Origin: Polymyxa betae
Lineage: Eukaryota > Endomyxa > Phytomyxea > Plasmodiophorida > Plasmodiophoridae
Direction of reading: 5' to 3'
NCBI GenBank assembly: GCA_003693705.1
Contig: RBZT01000499.1
Span: 1 to 64,000, forward strand
Length of the DNA: 64,000 nucleotides
Part shown: piece by piece, positions 31,823 to 43,813 of the stretch
Position numbering within the stretch: position 1 is the stretch's first letter
How the letters are laid out: each line of letters begins with the position of its first letter
Made by a program: the position numbers and the translations under genes
Notes under the pieces: model-generated
Told to the model about the DNA's origin: nothing
The model's input: the letters and a program-made list of their open reading frames with translations, nothing else
Databases searched by the model: none

Positions 31823-34800
31823 ATGATGTCGTCTTCTGGATTATCGCGAGAATTTTCGGCTCTAGTCCGATCGATTGGCGAATCGAAATCTAAAGGCGAA
31901 GAAGATACAATCATTAGCGCCGAGCTTGTCAAACTAAAGAATACGATGTGTGGCCGTGGTCCTGAGGTATCGTCTCATCAAATGAAAGAGTATCTTTTGC
32001 GAATGTTATATGCAGAGATGCTCGGTCATGATGCTTCGTTTGGCCATATTGCAGCTGTAAAACTTTGTTCATCTGCACGAAATTTATCCTGCAAACGTGT
32101 TGCATATCTCGCCGTTTCTGCCTGCTTATCTCCCTCAAGCGATCTTCTGTTACTTCTGGTTAACACATTGCAAACTGATTTACAATCGGCGAATCAATTG
32201 GAAGTGCAAATGGCTCTTCAGTTGGTCTGTAGACTAATGTCTGGAGATCTTGTACCTCCATTGATACAGCCAATATTAAAAGCTGCCTCACATATGCAGG
32301 CAGCAGTTCGAAAGAAAGCCGCTATCACTTTATGGCGCTGTTGCCAGATTGCTCCTGAAGTCGCCATCGCCAATGAGGTCCCATTACGCTTGAAATCGAT
32401 GCTTTGTGATAAGGATCCATCTGTTATGGGCGCCACGCTGCCTGCTTTACTTGAGCTGGACAATGTAAGAGATTTGTGCCCTTCCATTGTCAGCATTTTG
32501 AAGCAAATTGTCGAGCATCGCCTGGCGCGTGATTATGATTATCGGCGTATTCCAGCTCCTTGGATTCAGATTAAATTGATCCAACTAATTGCAAAAATTG
32601 CTGGCAATGATAAGATAATGAGCCAGTCGTGTTATGAAGTGCTTCATGAAGTAATTAGGAGAGCTGATACAGGCATTAATATCGGTTATGCTGTGATTTA
32701 TGAATGTATTCGAACGATCTGTGCTATATATCCTAATTCTGGGCTTCTTGATGAGGCTGCCAAGCAAGTCTCAAGGTTTATTAGCAGTGAATATCATAAT
32801 CGAAAATACCTCGGTATTGATGCACTAGCATCATTGGTTAAGGTCGAACCGCGTTATGCTTTAGACCATCAGCTTGTCGTGATCGATTGTCTCGATAGTC
32901 CCGATCAGACATTACGTCGCAAGACATTGGATTTGCTCTATCGGATGACAGGGCCTCATAATGTCACTGTTATCGTTGATGCCATGATGAAATTTATCAC
33001 TTCTCCCAACTCAGACAAATTTCTACGAAAAGAGCTCGTGTCTCGGATATCATCTCTGACTGAAAAGTTCGCCCCCGATATGCTGTGGTATATGGACGTT
33101 TTTAATCAGCTGCTGTCTATCGCCGGTGATTTAATTCCTTATTCATCAATTCATTCAGTTTTCAAGTTGATATCTTCTGATTCTGCTGTGGATCAGCGCG
33201 ACGAAATTATAACGAGGTATGATGCTCGGCTACATGAGATTGCTTGTGATGACGAAGGAGTAACTCCGATAATGGTTCAAGTTATTGCTTGGATTTTAGG
33301 CGAATTTGCCGATCCGGATCAGGACAAAACCGTGCTTCAAGATTTGTGTGATATCTTACCTAAAATTCGGAAGCCCATTACGCAATCCTACATTCTTGCA
33401 GCTTTAACGAAGCTGATTTGCCGCCTCAAAGTACGTCCTGTACCAAGAACAGTGCTGGAGGCTGCAGATCGCTATCAGCGCTCAGTGTCGGTAGATTTGC
33501 AGCAAAGATGCTCGGAGCTATTTGCTATAAGCCAGGTAATGCTTCCTCTTTGAAAGTCTAGGCCTTAGTAATTGTCTTAGATGGATCCTGCCATCATGGC
33601 GAACGTGCTGCCACCTATGCAGTCTTTCGGTGGAGTTGAAATCGATCCCATGTTACCATTCTTGAATGGTTAGAGGCATTTGCTCTATGTTTCAAGGATC
33701 TTATATTCTCGCCTTTAGATTATGTTGCTTCCTCGCTTCGTGAGGGCTCTCATCCATATAATCGTCCAGAGAACGTGTCGATCTCGGAACCTACTGTTCC
33801 CGACAGGTACATTTTGGGAGTTATGATGTATTTTTCTATCTCACTGGATTACTCTATAGTCACCTCAAATATACTCCCTATGCCTCTACCTCCGCTCCAA
33901 TCTTCAAGAAAGCAGAACAAAGGGAAAGTCCCCAAATTCCTACTATCGAACCAGTTCAAATAGAGGCAGTACAGCAATCAACAACTGGGCTCAGATTAAC
34001 TGGAGTTACTCGGAAGTGGGGCCCATCCGGTTATGGAGTCGTTCCTGCTAATAAAGCCTCTCAATCACCGAAATCGGAATCTGCTGCCGTATCTAAAGCG
34101 CCCCAGTTAAATCAGACCACTTCTTCTATTTCCAACTCTACAACATCGGCCCCCGGAGCAGTCCCAAGACGATCGGTGAGTTGCTTGTATTTACTGTAAA
34201 CGGGTGTCTGATCGATTGTAGTCATCTAATGACTCGATGAAAGAGAAGGAAGCTCGCGCTGCACTATTGTTTGGCGGTACAAGCAAGAGCTCTGCCCCTC
34301 CAGCCGCTGCTTCTTCTAACGTATCACTACCATCTGCTCGTAAGATGGCAAGTACATCAACCCCGGCACGTTTACCTGTAGCTGCTCAATCACCAGCTAT
34401 TGATGACCTACTTGACATTGCTTCACTGACCAGCCCAAATTCAGCAGCTGCTGCCGCTTCTCAGCCCGCTTTCCCCACCCCGAACGATCCTCTGTATATG
34501 CTTTTATAACTTCTCGAACAAGCTGAACTTACTGCTGTTTAGTACAGATTTACTGTTCTCGCTTGACCCAACCGTGTTTCCTGCGGCTTCTGATTCATTG
34601 AAAACTGCTAATTTTCAAATTCCCGCCTATCAGCTATGCTCATCATTTGTTAACTCTCCCTTCGCCACACTTGCTCGCTCTTCGGATGATGATGTTCTAC
34701 TTTCACATAACGATATGCTGTGTGCTAGTGCATTTACTGTATGTGAACATTGATTTGCTATGACTAGTTTAACAGGTGTCACAGTTATTCAACGAGGATT

Positions 34801-35511
34801 CCACGATTTTCACCGTCTTTCTACAAAATTTTTCAACTATACAAATCAGAAGTCTGACTGTCAGGTCAAAGGCCGAATCTGGCGTTCTATCGATCAGTAA
34901 ATGATGGCCTGTGCAAATTCAACTGATTCTCATTTCAACTATACAGGTGCAGCTATTAATAGTGATCTGTTCTCGACTACCATGTCTGCCGAATTTCGAC
35001 AAATATCCCCCAACCAGGTTGTTGCTTGTGTAAGAGCGCTCATATACATTGCAATGTGTAAAACTTTAATTGGACTTTATAGTTCGTTACACTTGCAGCG
35101 AATTCTCCCGTGCTAAACGTTGCTTTAACTGCTGATTATAATAACGGGAAGACTTTGGCAATATCACAAGCAGTGCCAATTGTATACTTCGTCCGCCCTT
35201 TGGCGCTTGTAACGCCTCAATTCGGCCAAATGTGGTTGGAAAAAAAATTTACCCAAAACGAAAAGCGGTTGGCTCCTTTCCCGAAGAATCCAGATCAGCT
35301 GGCAGCACATTTTAATCGAATGCGAGTGCATTTAGTACAGACTATCAATCAAGAATCTATTGCAGCGTCCAAAATCGGTTCACATGTAATTCTACTTCAT
35401 GTCCGAATCGACGACTCCGGAATTGCATACATCACTTGTCGGGCTTCAAGTGCAGAAGCGCTTTTTCTAGGAACAGAGGCACTAAGGGCGGAAATGAAAG
35501 AAATCAAATAA
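31823..35511 (+). CDS. AP4E1: AP-4 complex subunit epsilon
   Basis: Nine exons (31823-33535, 33581-33668, 33719-33806, 33860-34175, 34222-34493, 34543-34738, 34776-34896, 34947-35029, 35083-35511) give about 1101 residues. The trunk opens [17 protein letters not shown], then [20 protein letters not shown], the epsilon/gamma-adaptin signature; the [12 protein letters not shown] context is closest to AP-4 epsilon. Helical repeats follow ([11 protein letters not shown]). A Ser/Ala-rich hinge has a KWGPSGYG motif, and the beta-sandwich appendage lies at the C-terminus. AP-4 sorts cargo such as ATG9 from the trans-Golgi. A second ATG at 31826 could equally be the start. Confidence 0.88.
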
Positions 35512-35818
35512 ATTCATGTAGATGCAGCATATTTGTCCTGTGAGACACGTCCTGATTCTGTCTACTCAATTACCTACAATTACTCGTCGTGGGAGTGGGT
35601 CACATCGCTTATCACGAGTTTGTTTAGCAGATATTACAGTATAATTTCTGAAACTGTAATACGGTATCTGGAGTGCGAAGAAGAGGGCTGCGCATTGTCG
35701 CTATCTCATTTATTGGATTATTTTGCAACTGTGGGTCTAAAGATCTTCACCCATCATAAACTAAGGTTGAATACCATCTGTCGACGTCACAAGTCGATCT
35801 GGGCCATTCCACAACCCA
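35512..35818. other. Intergenic
   Basis: 307 bases between AP4E1 and the SR-protein gene. The open frame across it overlaps the next start and has no recognisable content. Confidence 0.5.
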
Positions 35819-36892
35819 ATGAGCTGCTCTGTTCTCTGTACTAATCTCTCCGCTTCCGTCCGTCTGTCGCATCTCACAGACTTATTCTCGGCATGTGGCC
35901 AGATTGTCAATAGCGAAATCGAAGGCGAGGGCCAATCACATGCAAGATGTCTGCTTCAGTTTGGAGATTCGTCAGCAGCTAGCATGGCCGAATTGCTAGA
36001 CGGTACTGCATTGGGTGATATGGCCATGCGAGTCCAATCTGTTCCATACGACACATTGAAAGAAGCTCCACCTTTGCAGACGCCTGTCAATGTTGCTTCG
36101 GCGCCTATGCAGCCTGTTGTCGGAGCCACTCCAGAACCTGCCGTTTTTAGTCAGGATGATCGTTTATTAAGAACGATATATGTTGGGAATCTATCACCAT
36201 CTGTTCTGACAGAACACGTTATTGGATTCTTAGCTCCAATTGGTGCTGCTATCATCAACATTAAAATGTGTCCTGGTGGTGGCTCTGCAACAGCCCATGC
36301 ATTTGTGGAATTTGGAAGTGTTCGTCATGCTCAAATGGCACTAAGCTTATCGGGCACTGAATTACACGGCCGTAATGTCAAAGTAGGCATGGCTGAGAAC
36401 CCGATACAAGCTGCCGGTGAAGGCACTGCTGACCTTCGCAAGCGTGAGCTCGCCCTAGAAAAGGTTCGACAAGCGCAGGAAAGGCTGAAATTAAAATCGA
36501 TGGGCCTAGCACCAAAAGACGAAAAAGACCAAGACAAAGATCAAGATCAAGATCAAGAGAAAAGTCGCAGCCGAAGTCGAAGCAGAAGCCGAAGTCGGTC
36601 TAGACGGCGACATCGCAGCAGTTTGAGAAGTCGCAGCCGGGATCGCCATCGTCGTCATCGGCGGCGTCATCGTAGCCGAAGCCAAAGCCGCAGCAGACGT
36701 CGAAGCAGAAGTCGTAGTCGAAGTATGCCGAGATTTACAAGTGCGAGATCACTTAATTACAGCCGTCCATCTGGTAGAAAGAAGCAGACCGTTCAACCAG
36801 CAAATATGATCTGGGATGGATTTCAATGGATTCCGAAACCTCCTCAGATGGTACAGCAACCAACATCTACTTCCAGTACACAAGCAAAGTAA
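35819..36892 (+). CDS. SR-type splicing factor with two RRMs (SREK1/SRSF11-like)
   Basis: Intronless, 357 residues. A degenerate RRM at the N-terminus (VLCTNLSASVRLSHLTDLF ... ARCLLQFGDS) is followed by a linker. A second RRM has RNP2 TIYVGNLSPSV and RNP1-like AHAFVEFGSV (about residues 118-195). Then come an alternating Lys/Asp/Gln stretch, a long RS domain (about residues 245-305, repeated SR/RSR) and a final WDGFQWIPKP motif. The two-RRM-plus-RS plan and KVGMAENPI after RRM2 recall SREK1/SRSF11. It should act in pre-mRNA splicing in the nucleus. Confidence 0.8.
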   Translation: MSCSVLCTNLSASVRLSHLTDLFSACGQIVNSEIEGEGQSHARCLLQFGDSSAASMAELLDGTALGDMAMRVQSVPYDTLKEAPPLQTPVNVASAPMQPVVGATPEPAVFSQDDRLLRTIYVGNLSPSVLTEHVIGFLAPIGAAIINIKMCPGGGSATAHAFVEFGSVRHAQMALSLSGTELHGRNVKVGMAENPIQAAGEGTADLRKRELALEKVRQAQERLKLKSMGLAPKDEKDQDKDQDQDQEKSRSRSRSRSRSRSRRRHRSSLRSRSRDRHRRHRRRHRSRSQSRSRRRSRSRSRSMPRFTSARSLNYSRPSGRKKQTVQPANMIWDGFQWIPKPPQMVQQPTSTSSTQAK

Positions 36893-37203
36893 ACTTATCT
36901 GAGGTCAGAATCCTTTCATCTGCAAGATTATCATCCTATTAGTAAATGGATCATATCTATCTCAGATTACTTGGCGACTTCGTCTGCGTTGCTGCTTTCG
37001 TCAAAATCAGGAAACCGAACAGAGAATGAGCTAACAATCATGTAAATTGTGTATTGGTGATTGGCTTTACAGGTTCTCTCAAAGTCATTTGTTGATCGAG
37101 AACGAGGTTCGCGTGCCGCCATATTCTAGAACAATATCTATTTTGGAGTGAAACCTGGCAGGTCCCTGAACGTCCTTGTCGTCCTAGAGATCGGCGTCGT
37201 CTC
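36893..37203. other. Intergenic
   Basis: 311 bases between the SR-protein gene and G-alpha, presumably 3' flank plus promoter. No feature recognised. Confidence 0.5.
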
Positions 37204-38469
37204 ATGGGTGGCATCTGTAGCAAAACTGAGGTCGATGGTGTCGATCGGCAACTAATGGAACAGCAGATGGCGTCTCTTTGGGACTTCAAGATCCTTGTTC
37301 TGGGCAGTGGTGAAAGTGGCAAATCCACCGTTGTTAAACAGATTCGACTGGTTCATAAAGGCAAGATGTTTAGCGAAGATGAACTTCAAAGATTCCGAGA
37401 AGCATTGCACGACAATGTCATTGATTGCTGCAAGGCATTCTGTACTGCCATCAAGAAGTTTAACATGGTGTTCGATGACGAAAAGGATGCAGAACTTGGC
37501 AGGATGTTCTTGGATGCTGATGATAAACACATCACCTTAACTCCAGAGCTGGGTGCCAAAATCATTCGACTTTGGAAGTCGAAAACTGTTCAAAATGTGA
37601 TGACGATGAGAGATAAATTCTGGGTGAGCATTGTGGTTAAAGTTAGCATATTGTTGAAATGATGTTATAGATTCTCGATTCAGTAGATTGGTTCTTCAAC
37701 AATGTTGAAAGATTTGCTGAACACGATTATGTTCCAACCGAAGAGGATTGTATCATGGCTCGAGTACGAACAACAGGAATGGTACAGACCGAATTTGATC
37801 AGCCAAATGTCGACTCAAAGAACGAGTATGTAATCGATGGTCGATGAAGGTAACGGATTATTAAAGACGTGTATAGATTTGATAAGACCATCCATTGGAG
37901 AGTAATTGATGTTGGTGGACAACGTAATGAGAGAAAGAAATGGAGTAAGAATGTCGTCTGGTATTAAATTCCACTTTGTGACACATTATTGGTCAGTTCA
38001 TTTCTTCGATGATGTCAAAGCAATTCTGTTCGTGGTCAATCTGGCAGGGTACAACATGGTCTTGTTTGAAGATGATAAACAGAACCGAATGAAGGAAGAG
38101 CTCGAGCTGTTCCAATCCATTGTGAGGAAGCCGGAATTCGCTCACATTCCCATCTTTCTGTTCCTGAACAAGAAGGATCTGTTCGAAGAGAAGATTCGTA
38201 AGATCGGCCTGGAGACCTGTTTCCCAGATTATAAAGGCGATAATTCTGTTCAAGACGCCATGCAGTTTGTGGCGAACAAATTTCGGGCCTGTATGCCTCC
38301 CAGGAATGGCGATTCAAACCAGCCGGAGATGTTCCATGTATTCATGATCGCTTCCAGACTGAAGATGGACGTTAAATTTGCTTTTGGCGAACTGAAGCGG
38401 ATTCTGATCGAGCTGAATTCCAAGCAAGCTATTAAGGCGACCAGCAAGATAGCCAAGAAACTTGAATAA
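37204..38469 (+). CDS. Heterotrimeric G protein alpha subunit
   Basis: Exons 37204-37623, 37671-37825, 37877-37944 and 37997-38469 give 371 residues. The N-terminus MGGICSK has Gly2 for myristoylation and Cys5 for palmitoylation. The P-loop is GSGESGKS (34-41); switch I carries RVRTTG with the conserved Arg; switch II is DVGGQRNERKKW; the G4 motif is FLNKKDLF. The helical domain lies between P-loop and switch I. Two departures: the G5 TCA(T)D motif is replaced by MIASR in HVFMIASRLKMD, and the C-terminus (KATSKIAKKLE) lacks the usual receptor-contacting ending such as CGLF. Introns are 47, 51 and 52 bases. Confidence 0.95.
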
Positions 38470-38657
38470 TGAATCTGATCTTCGTACATCCAATTGCAAT
38501 GTTTTGTATGCATGTTTAGAGAAGACTCTTCACTTTATTCATTTATCTTACTCACAACAATGGCGTACTGGTCCCATCTGTACATCATGTTATGATGTTT
38601 ATTGCGTTTTTGAGTGTCATTTACTGATAGTATTGTGTGCGAAGCCTCATCATCACC

Positions 38658-39799
38658 ATGACGATCTCTTCACACAGCCTAAAGCAATTTCAATACCAGC
38701 GATTACTTTGTAGACCCGCTTAGTCCCCCTTTATTCATCAATGACTAAGGCGATTTTCTAGCAATCGATCCATTGACAAAACAGGCGGCCTTCACAGGAA
38801 ATGTTGGCGATAATACCGATCAAGAGGCTCTTGTTGTAATCGAGCCAATCCCGTTTCATGCCGAAGATTTGCAAGAATTCGTGCAGAAGTCCGATCTTGC
38901 TCTGAATCTGCACAATGATGCATATTCCTCTTTTACAGCCAGGACGACAGGAAAGTATCAGTTGCAGTTAACATATCCTGCTACTAGCAAGCATATTGAC
39001 AAATTTATTGAGCAGCATTATCACCGAGTTGTGGAAACTCCAGATCTTTATAAAAAGTTTGTAGTTGTCTTCGAGGTCGATTGTATTGATACATGTTATA
39101 GTGTCGTGCTTCCTTACATAGATTCCATCCCTGCAGATCGCATTCAATGGGTCAAGAATATTATTCAAGGTAAATGTGAGCAAGATCGTATCATATACAA
39201 CGATCCTGATCCTCTTGATGGATTCATTCTGCTGCCTGATATCAAGGTGTTTATCTTCATTTCCATCGTCTTTCAAAACAGGTGAATAATCTACAGTGGG
39301 ATGCATTTAACGTTGAGAATCTTTATATTCAAGCAATTGCATCAAATGCAGCTATTCGGTCTGTACGCGATCTTGGCATTGAGCATCTACCAATGCTAAA
39401 GAACATTTTGAAGAAAGGGATCTGTAAGCAGAAAATGTTTCTCACTGACGATTGTATATTGATAACATCTTAGCCTGTATTGCTGATCATTATAACATTG
39501 ATCAATCTCTTCTACGAGTTTATGTTCATTATCATCCAAGTTTTTATCATTTCCATGCTCACATTGTCCATTCATCATTAACGACGTCCAGCTGCTTTGT
39601 TGGTAGAGCCATTCTTCTGGAAGATATCATTGAGAATATTCAGCTTTACGGCAAATATTATCAGGTGCAAAGTTTACCCAAAACAAGCTTTGGGCCTAGA
39701 TTATCAACGATTGAACATGAATGATAGGAACGTGTACTCTATTATTATCTTCCAGAATCTCACGACATTTACAAGCTCTTAACTGGATCTTCACTGTGA
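38658..39799 (+). CDS. DCPS: Scavenger mRNA-decapping enzyme DcpS
   Basis: Exons 38658-38709, 38762-39246, 39297-39423, 39474-39664 and 39728-39799 give 308 residues. Joining exons 2 and 3 recreates LLPDIKWDAFNVENLYIQAI (family GFILLPDLKW). The HIT motif HFHAHIVH is in SFYHFHAHIVH. The last exon supplies RVLYYYLPESHDIYKLL, the family's terminal strand and helix. DcpS hydrolyses m7GpppN left after 3'-5' mRNA decay. The N-terminal domain is compact (LKQFQYQRLLSIDPLTK). If the last intron (63 bases) is not removed, translation ends at 39724 with an unrelated tail. Confidence 0.93.
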
Positions 39800-39847
39800 T
39801 AAGACAGAACATAGGGTTACTGCTGGGCAGGAATATGATTGTGTTCG

Positions 39848-41217
39848 TTATAAATCTATCAACGATCTAATTTGTTCTAAAGTCAGAAACATGATTACAT
39901 TCCACGATCCAATCCTGTTATGAAACATGAGAAGTCAGAATCTAATCGACACCTTCCAAACCTGGCAAAATTTGCTGCAAATCCTTTGTAGAAAGCAAGA
40001 GGACCTTCAGACTTGAGAATCTTTACTGAGATTAGATAACGACCTGGAGATATTGTCACCATCACCTTAATTGCAGCATCACTAAGTCCTCTATACTGCT
40101 TGCGACCATCTTCCATCGCTTTATCGTTCATGAGCCTTGTTTTTAGCTGTAAATGCCATTAGAGAATGCAATCAAAGTAGCCAATATAGAAACATCCAAA
40201 TACCACATCAATTGGAGATCCAATCACCGTTGCACAGAATCCAGCACCAATTGCACACCTTTTAGACGTGATGGGTCATGAATGTAAAACAGAACGAGTT
40301 AATCATACATAAGATGTGTAGAAACACGATCTGGCGACATTTCAATAGATCTAACTGCCAATGTTTTCAGTTGATCATATGCAGCTAATTCCGATGCATT
40401 TATAATGGAATTACGACAAACATTGGGGATATATGCTGTCCAGAATCCCAAAATACCTGTAGTCAACATTTTGGTATCCATCATGATTAAATCTCTTTCA
40501 ATACAACCTTCAGCTCTATAAATTTTCCTAAAAGCGTCTGTTAAACCATTGTATCTTCTTGGAACATTAGGTGGTAATCGAGCTTCTGCTTGCAGCCGAA
40601 CCTAACAAAATGCATTACAAACTGAGCAATCACCGCCAGCTTGACTCGTACTTTGATTAAATCGACAGGATTTGCAAATGTAATTCCAATCATTCCTATC
40701 ATACGTGTGAATGTGAATTTAACTGATTTTAATTGAACGAACCTGTAGTTAGGCCAGCTGCAATACGAGTTCCTAATCCGATGTCAGGACTGCCTGATGC
40801 ATAAAAGTCACGAATTGGATTATACAATCCAATACGTAAAGATGCAAATACGACCTGGCGGGCTAATCCTGGAGTTAAGCTGCTTTACATTCATTTAATT
40901 TCTAGAACAACGAAGCCAATGTACCCTTTCCATAAAGCCAAAGGCCCTTCTTCTGTAATAATGCTCCTCAAGAATTGGGATATTCCAATAGCTTTTGATG
41001 CTGAATTAGATTGGTGGATCTACAAAAGAGTCTGGGAAGGAGTACACCATGGCAGGCAGCATTTAAAGGTGACCTGAAGTCTCACTTTCACTGTATCGAG
41101 AGGAAGCGAAATAGCTTCAGCTACACATGCTGAGATTGCAGCTGCTGTCATGCTTTGAAGTACTACAGGTACATGCAGACATGTCTCACTATCACTCATG
41201 ATAGATGATTTCATCAT
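39848..41217 (-). CDS. Mitochondrial carrier, UCP/oxoglutarate-carrier type
   Basis: Ten exons (41217-41074, 41019-40925, 40879-40743, 40695-40652, 40601-40508, 40456-40309, 40258-40204, 40146-40066, 40020-39962, 39914-39848) give 307 residues. The three carrier repeats each carry the PX[DE]XX[KR] signature: LPLDTVKVRLQ, NPVDLIKVRLQ (split by an intron after K) and SPIDVLKTRLM. Each has a following EG...(W/F)(Y)KG-type matrix loop. The KVRLQ forms point to the uncoupling-protein/dicarboxylate-oxoglutarate branch of the inner-membrane family. The substrate cannot be read from the sequence. It is the most intron-dense gene in the window, with nine introns of 45-57 bases. An internal ATG at 41199 is an alternative start. 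Confidence 0.9.
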
Positions 41218-41369
41218 ATGTAAAATGTTATCAATAAAATGATATTAACATAGCCGTATCTATCAAGGCAATCACCAACTTGGACAAAAACAAATGATTA
41301 TACAAGTTCTGTATCATACATAATCCATACAGAATGTTGCTCATTAAACCAATCTGCTGTCAGAAAATT

Positions 41370-42155
41370 CTATAGCGTCTCAGCAACCTTTCTGTCGAAG
41401 ATGGTTAATGGTTCCAAGAACCTGGATTCCAGATGCTTCAGAATGACATCGTACATAATGCTACTGGTTCGAATCGAGCCAATTAAAACACCAGCCGTAA
41501 ATACGAAGATCTCGATCGCTACTTGTATTACAGTATCGATTGAGAGCCTAAACAGAATATCAGAATGCTATCTGTATGGATTACAGCATTTACTCATGGA
41601 GACAAAAACTGAGTACGTGAGGCATTCCAATGTTGATCAAACTACAGAAAGGACCTAAACCGAAAGCAGATGGAAGTAGGACACCATAGAGCATGTGAAT
41701 TCGATTGATCTGAAGCAAATTTGCTAATCGGGTATAATCTCTGGAGATGCAAATATCCACAACCTACTCAACATCAATGCAATTGCTGAGATCTACTGAT
41801 TCCCTGTTTTTGACCTTCATTATATAACCTGAAATAATTACAACGAGAAACATGGCCATTGGCAATAAGGCTCGCGCGATATTTTGCAATCGCTGTCTGC
41901 TCTGAGATTGATCTATAAACGAGTATGGAGTATGGCAGATATCACAGGATAGAAATGCATCTGATTTCGCTGAAGTCATTCTCCATGTGTTCAAGCAACT
42001 TCTGTGCACTAATGCCATCGTTCCTGTCCGAATATGTTGATGTGATTTTATTTCTGACAAAGAAATACATTACCTGTACATCGACATGGTTGAATGAGAT
42101 CATTGTTTTCCAATGATTGTTCAAAGCAAATTCGGCATGTTTCTGACTGGACCAT
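41370..42155 (-). CDS. RING-CH E3 ubiquitin ligase, MARCH5-like
   Basis: Exons 42155-42074, 42023-41815, 41763-41594 and 41547-41370 give 212 residues. The N-terminal RING-CH (C4HC3) finger reads CRICFEQS, then IQPCRCTGTMALVHRSCL, then CDICHTPYSF. Hydrophobic segments follow (ALLPMAMFLVVIISGYIM, YGVLLPSAFGLG, VAIEIFVFTAGVLIG). RING-CH at the extreme N-terminus followed by several membrane helices is the plan of MARCHF5, an outer mitochondrial membrane ligase. ER-type MARCH proteins remain possible. Introns are 50, 51 and 46 bases. Confidence 0.88.
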
Positions 42156-43158
42156 TCTCAACTTCGTAAGAGAATTAGACTGATCTATAGATATTTCGAT
42201 GGTCTATCATTTGAAAATATCTCATCAAAAAAGAACTAGGATTTCACAATACGATGAAAAAAAAATCCACATCAATGAGGTATGTCAAAATTATGTTAAA
42301 GTCGTAGATACTGATCGGCCAGCAAACCAAGATAAGATCTCGCTCCTATTACGATGCCGATTCAGCGAACATAAAGATAGGGCATTTTGATGAAGATATG
42401 AACGACGATCATGATTTATTTGCCAATTGTCCCCAGCTTCTGTATTCATTTAGTGAGAGAGGCGCAGAACCCAAGTAAAGAAACATCAGTGCCAAGTGAC
42501 GAGAAGCAATAATTAAGGCAATTTCAATGCAAAGAGATTCGATGTGTGTACTACTAGTCCCAGGCTAACTAGCCGGTTTATCAAAAACTAAAAGCCCAAC
42601 GTCATTGTGATTGGGTCGTACATCAATTCGCAGGTATCGGTATCACTGTGACAAGTTTAGATCGTAGAGAAACCTCTACTAGCCCATCCAGGCAGAATCG
42701 GGACGAAACCATCGATCGGTACAGGTACATAGATTCTGACCGAACGCTCATGGCAATGCTCTGAATCCCCCAGGAGCAGCGGAAGAGGCTGGCAGCAGGG
42801 AATCAAGAGCTATCCCAAAGTATTAACGGAGCTGTTGTGAGATCGTTTGTTTGAAAGGTGAAAGGTATAGATGGGGTTATTGGCCGAATTACGGAGTTAA
42901 ATGATTGCGTAGTCAGGGTAGCGCCTCTGTTGTTATTTCTAACATCACATCCCTCACACACTCTCTCTTGATCATTGGCAGTTGGTTGCTATTATCCATC
43001 AACATTCAGTCGTTGCATAGGCTGCCTGCTCTCGTCTTTGGCACCCGTCCTATCAAACGCCTATTCATCACTGGCTACCCTTGGCCTTCTTTCTGCACGT
43101 GTATGATTGTGAGATCCTGCTCTGAGTTGTTGTCTCCTCCGGTCCATGCCCCAGGCCC
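42156..43158. promoter_or_regulatory. Divergent intergenic region, MARCH / PTP4A
   Basis: About 1 kb between divergent start codons, the longest host-gene promoter region in the window. It contains no persuasive coding frame, repeat or RNA gene. Confidence 0.4.
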
Positions 43159-43677
43159 ATGAACGCTGCAGCTGGGCCGTCCGGGAGTAATCGCCCAACC
43201 TTAATCATCCGCCTCAATCTACGCTTCCTAATTATGGATGCACCAACCGATCAAAACCTCCCGGGTTATATCACAATGCTTCGTGAACACAACGTCTCCC
43301 ACGTCGTCCGGGCGTGTGAACCTACCTACTCTGCTGTCCCCCTGAAACAACATAATATCGAGGTTTTGGAACTACCGTTCGCTGATGGAGATCCTCCTCC
43401 TGATGAAATCGTGGTTGACTGGCTCAGCCTCGTGAAAAAGACGTTTAAAGACGGCGAAGACTCAAAGCAAACGATTGCTGTACATTGTGTAGCAGGCTTG
43501 GGCCGAGCTCCTGTCCTGGTAGCAATTGCTTTAATTGAATTTGCTGGTATGGACCCTCTTGACGCTATCTTTTTCATCCGAGAGAAACGAAAGGGCGCTA
43601 TCAATGCAAGACAAGTTGCATATCTATCGCAATATAAGAAGCATCGTGGTGCTTCTTGTTGCTGCGTTATATGTTGA
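43159..43677 (+). CDS. PTP4A: PRL-type protein tyrosine phosphatase (PTP4A)
   Basis: Intronless, 172 residues. The P-loop is HCVAGLGRAPV (43483 on), the PRL version of CX5R with Ala after Arg. The WPD-loop region is FADGDPPPDEIV; human PRL has WPFDDG. The early motif NLPGYITMLREHNVSHVVR and the RRKGAINxxQ-like KRKGAINARQVAYL also match. The C-terminus CCCVIC is a CaaX prenylation site preceded by cysteines and basic residues, as in PRLs, so it should sit on membranes. PRLs dephosphorylate few substrates and bind CNNM magnesium transporters. Confidence 0.95.
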   Translation: MNAAAGPSGSNRPTLIIRLNLRFLIMDAPTDQNLPGYITMLREHNVSHVVRACEPTYSAVPLKQHNIEVLELPFADGDPPPDEIVVDWLSLVKKTFKDGEDSKQTIAVHCVAGLGRAPVLVAIALIEFAGMDPLDAIFFIREKRKGAINARQVAYLSQYKKHRGASCCCVIC

Positions 43678-43813
43678 CTGGAACTACTACGATTATTACA
43701 CTTTCTTGCCTATGGCTGCCTTAGTAAAAAATGTAATCAGTATGTTCATGTCTATGTTGCCTAGACTGACACCTTCGTTGTACTTGTACTTACTAAAGGC
43801 ATAATTCAAGCTT

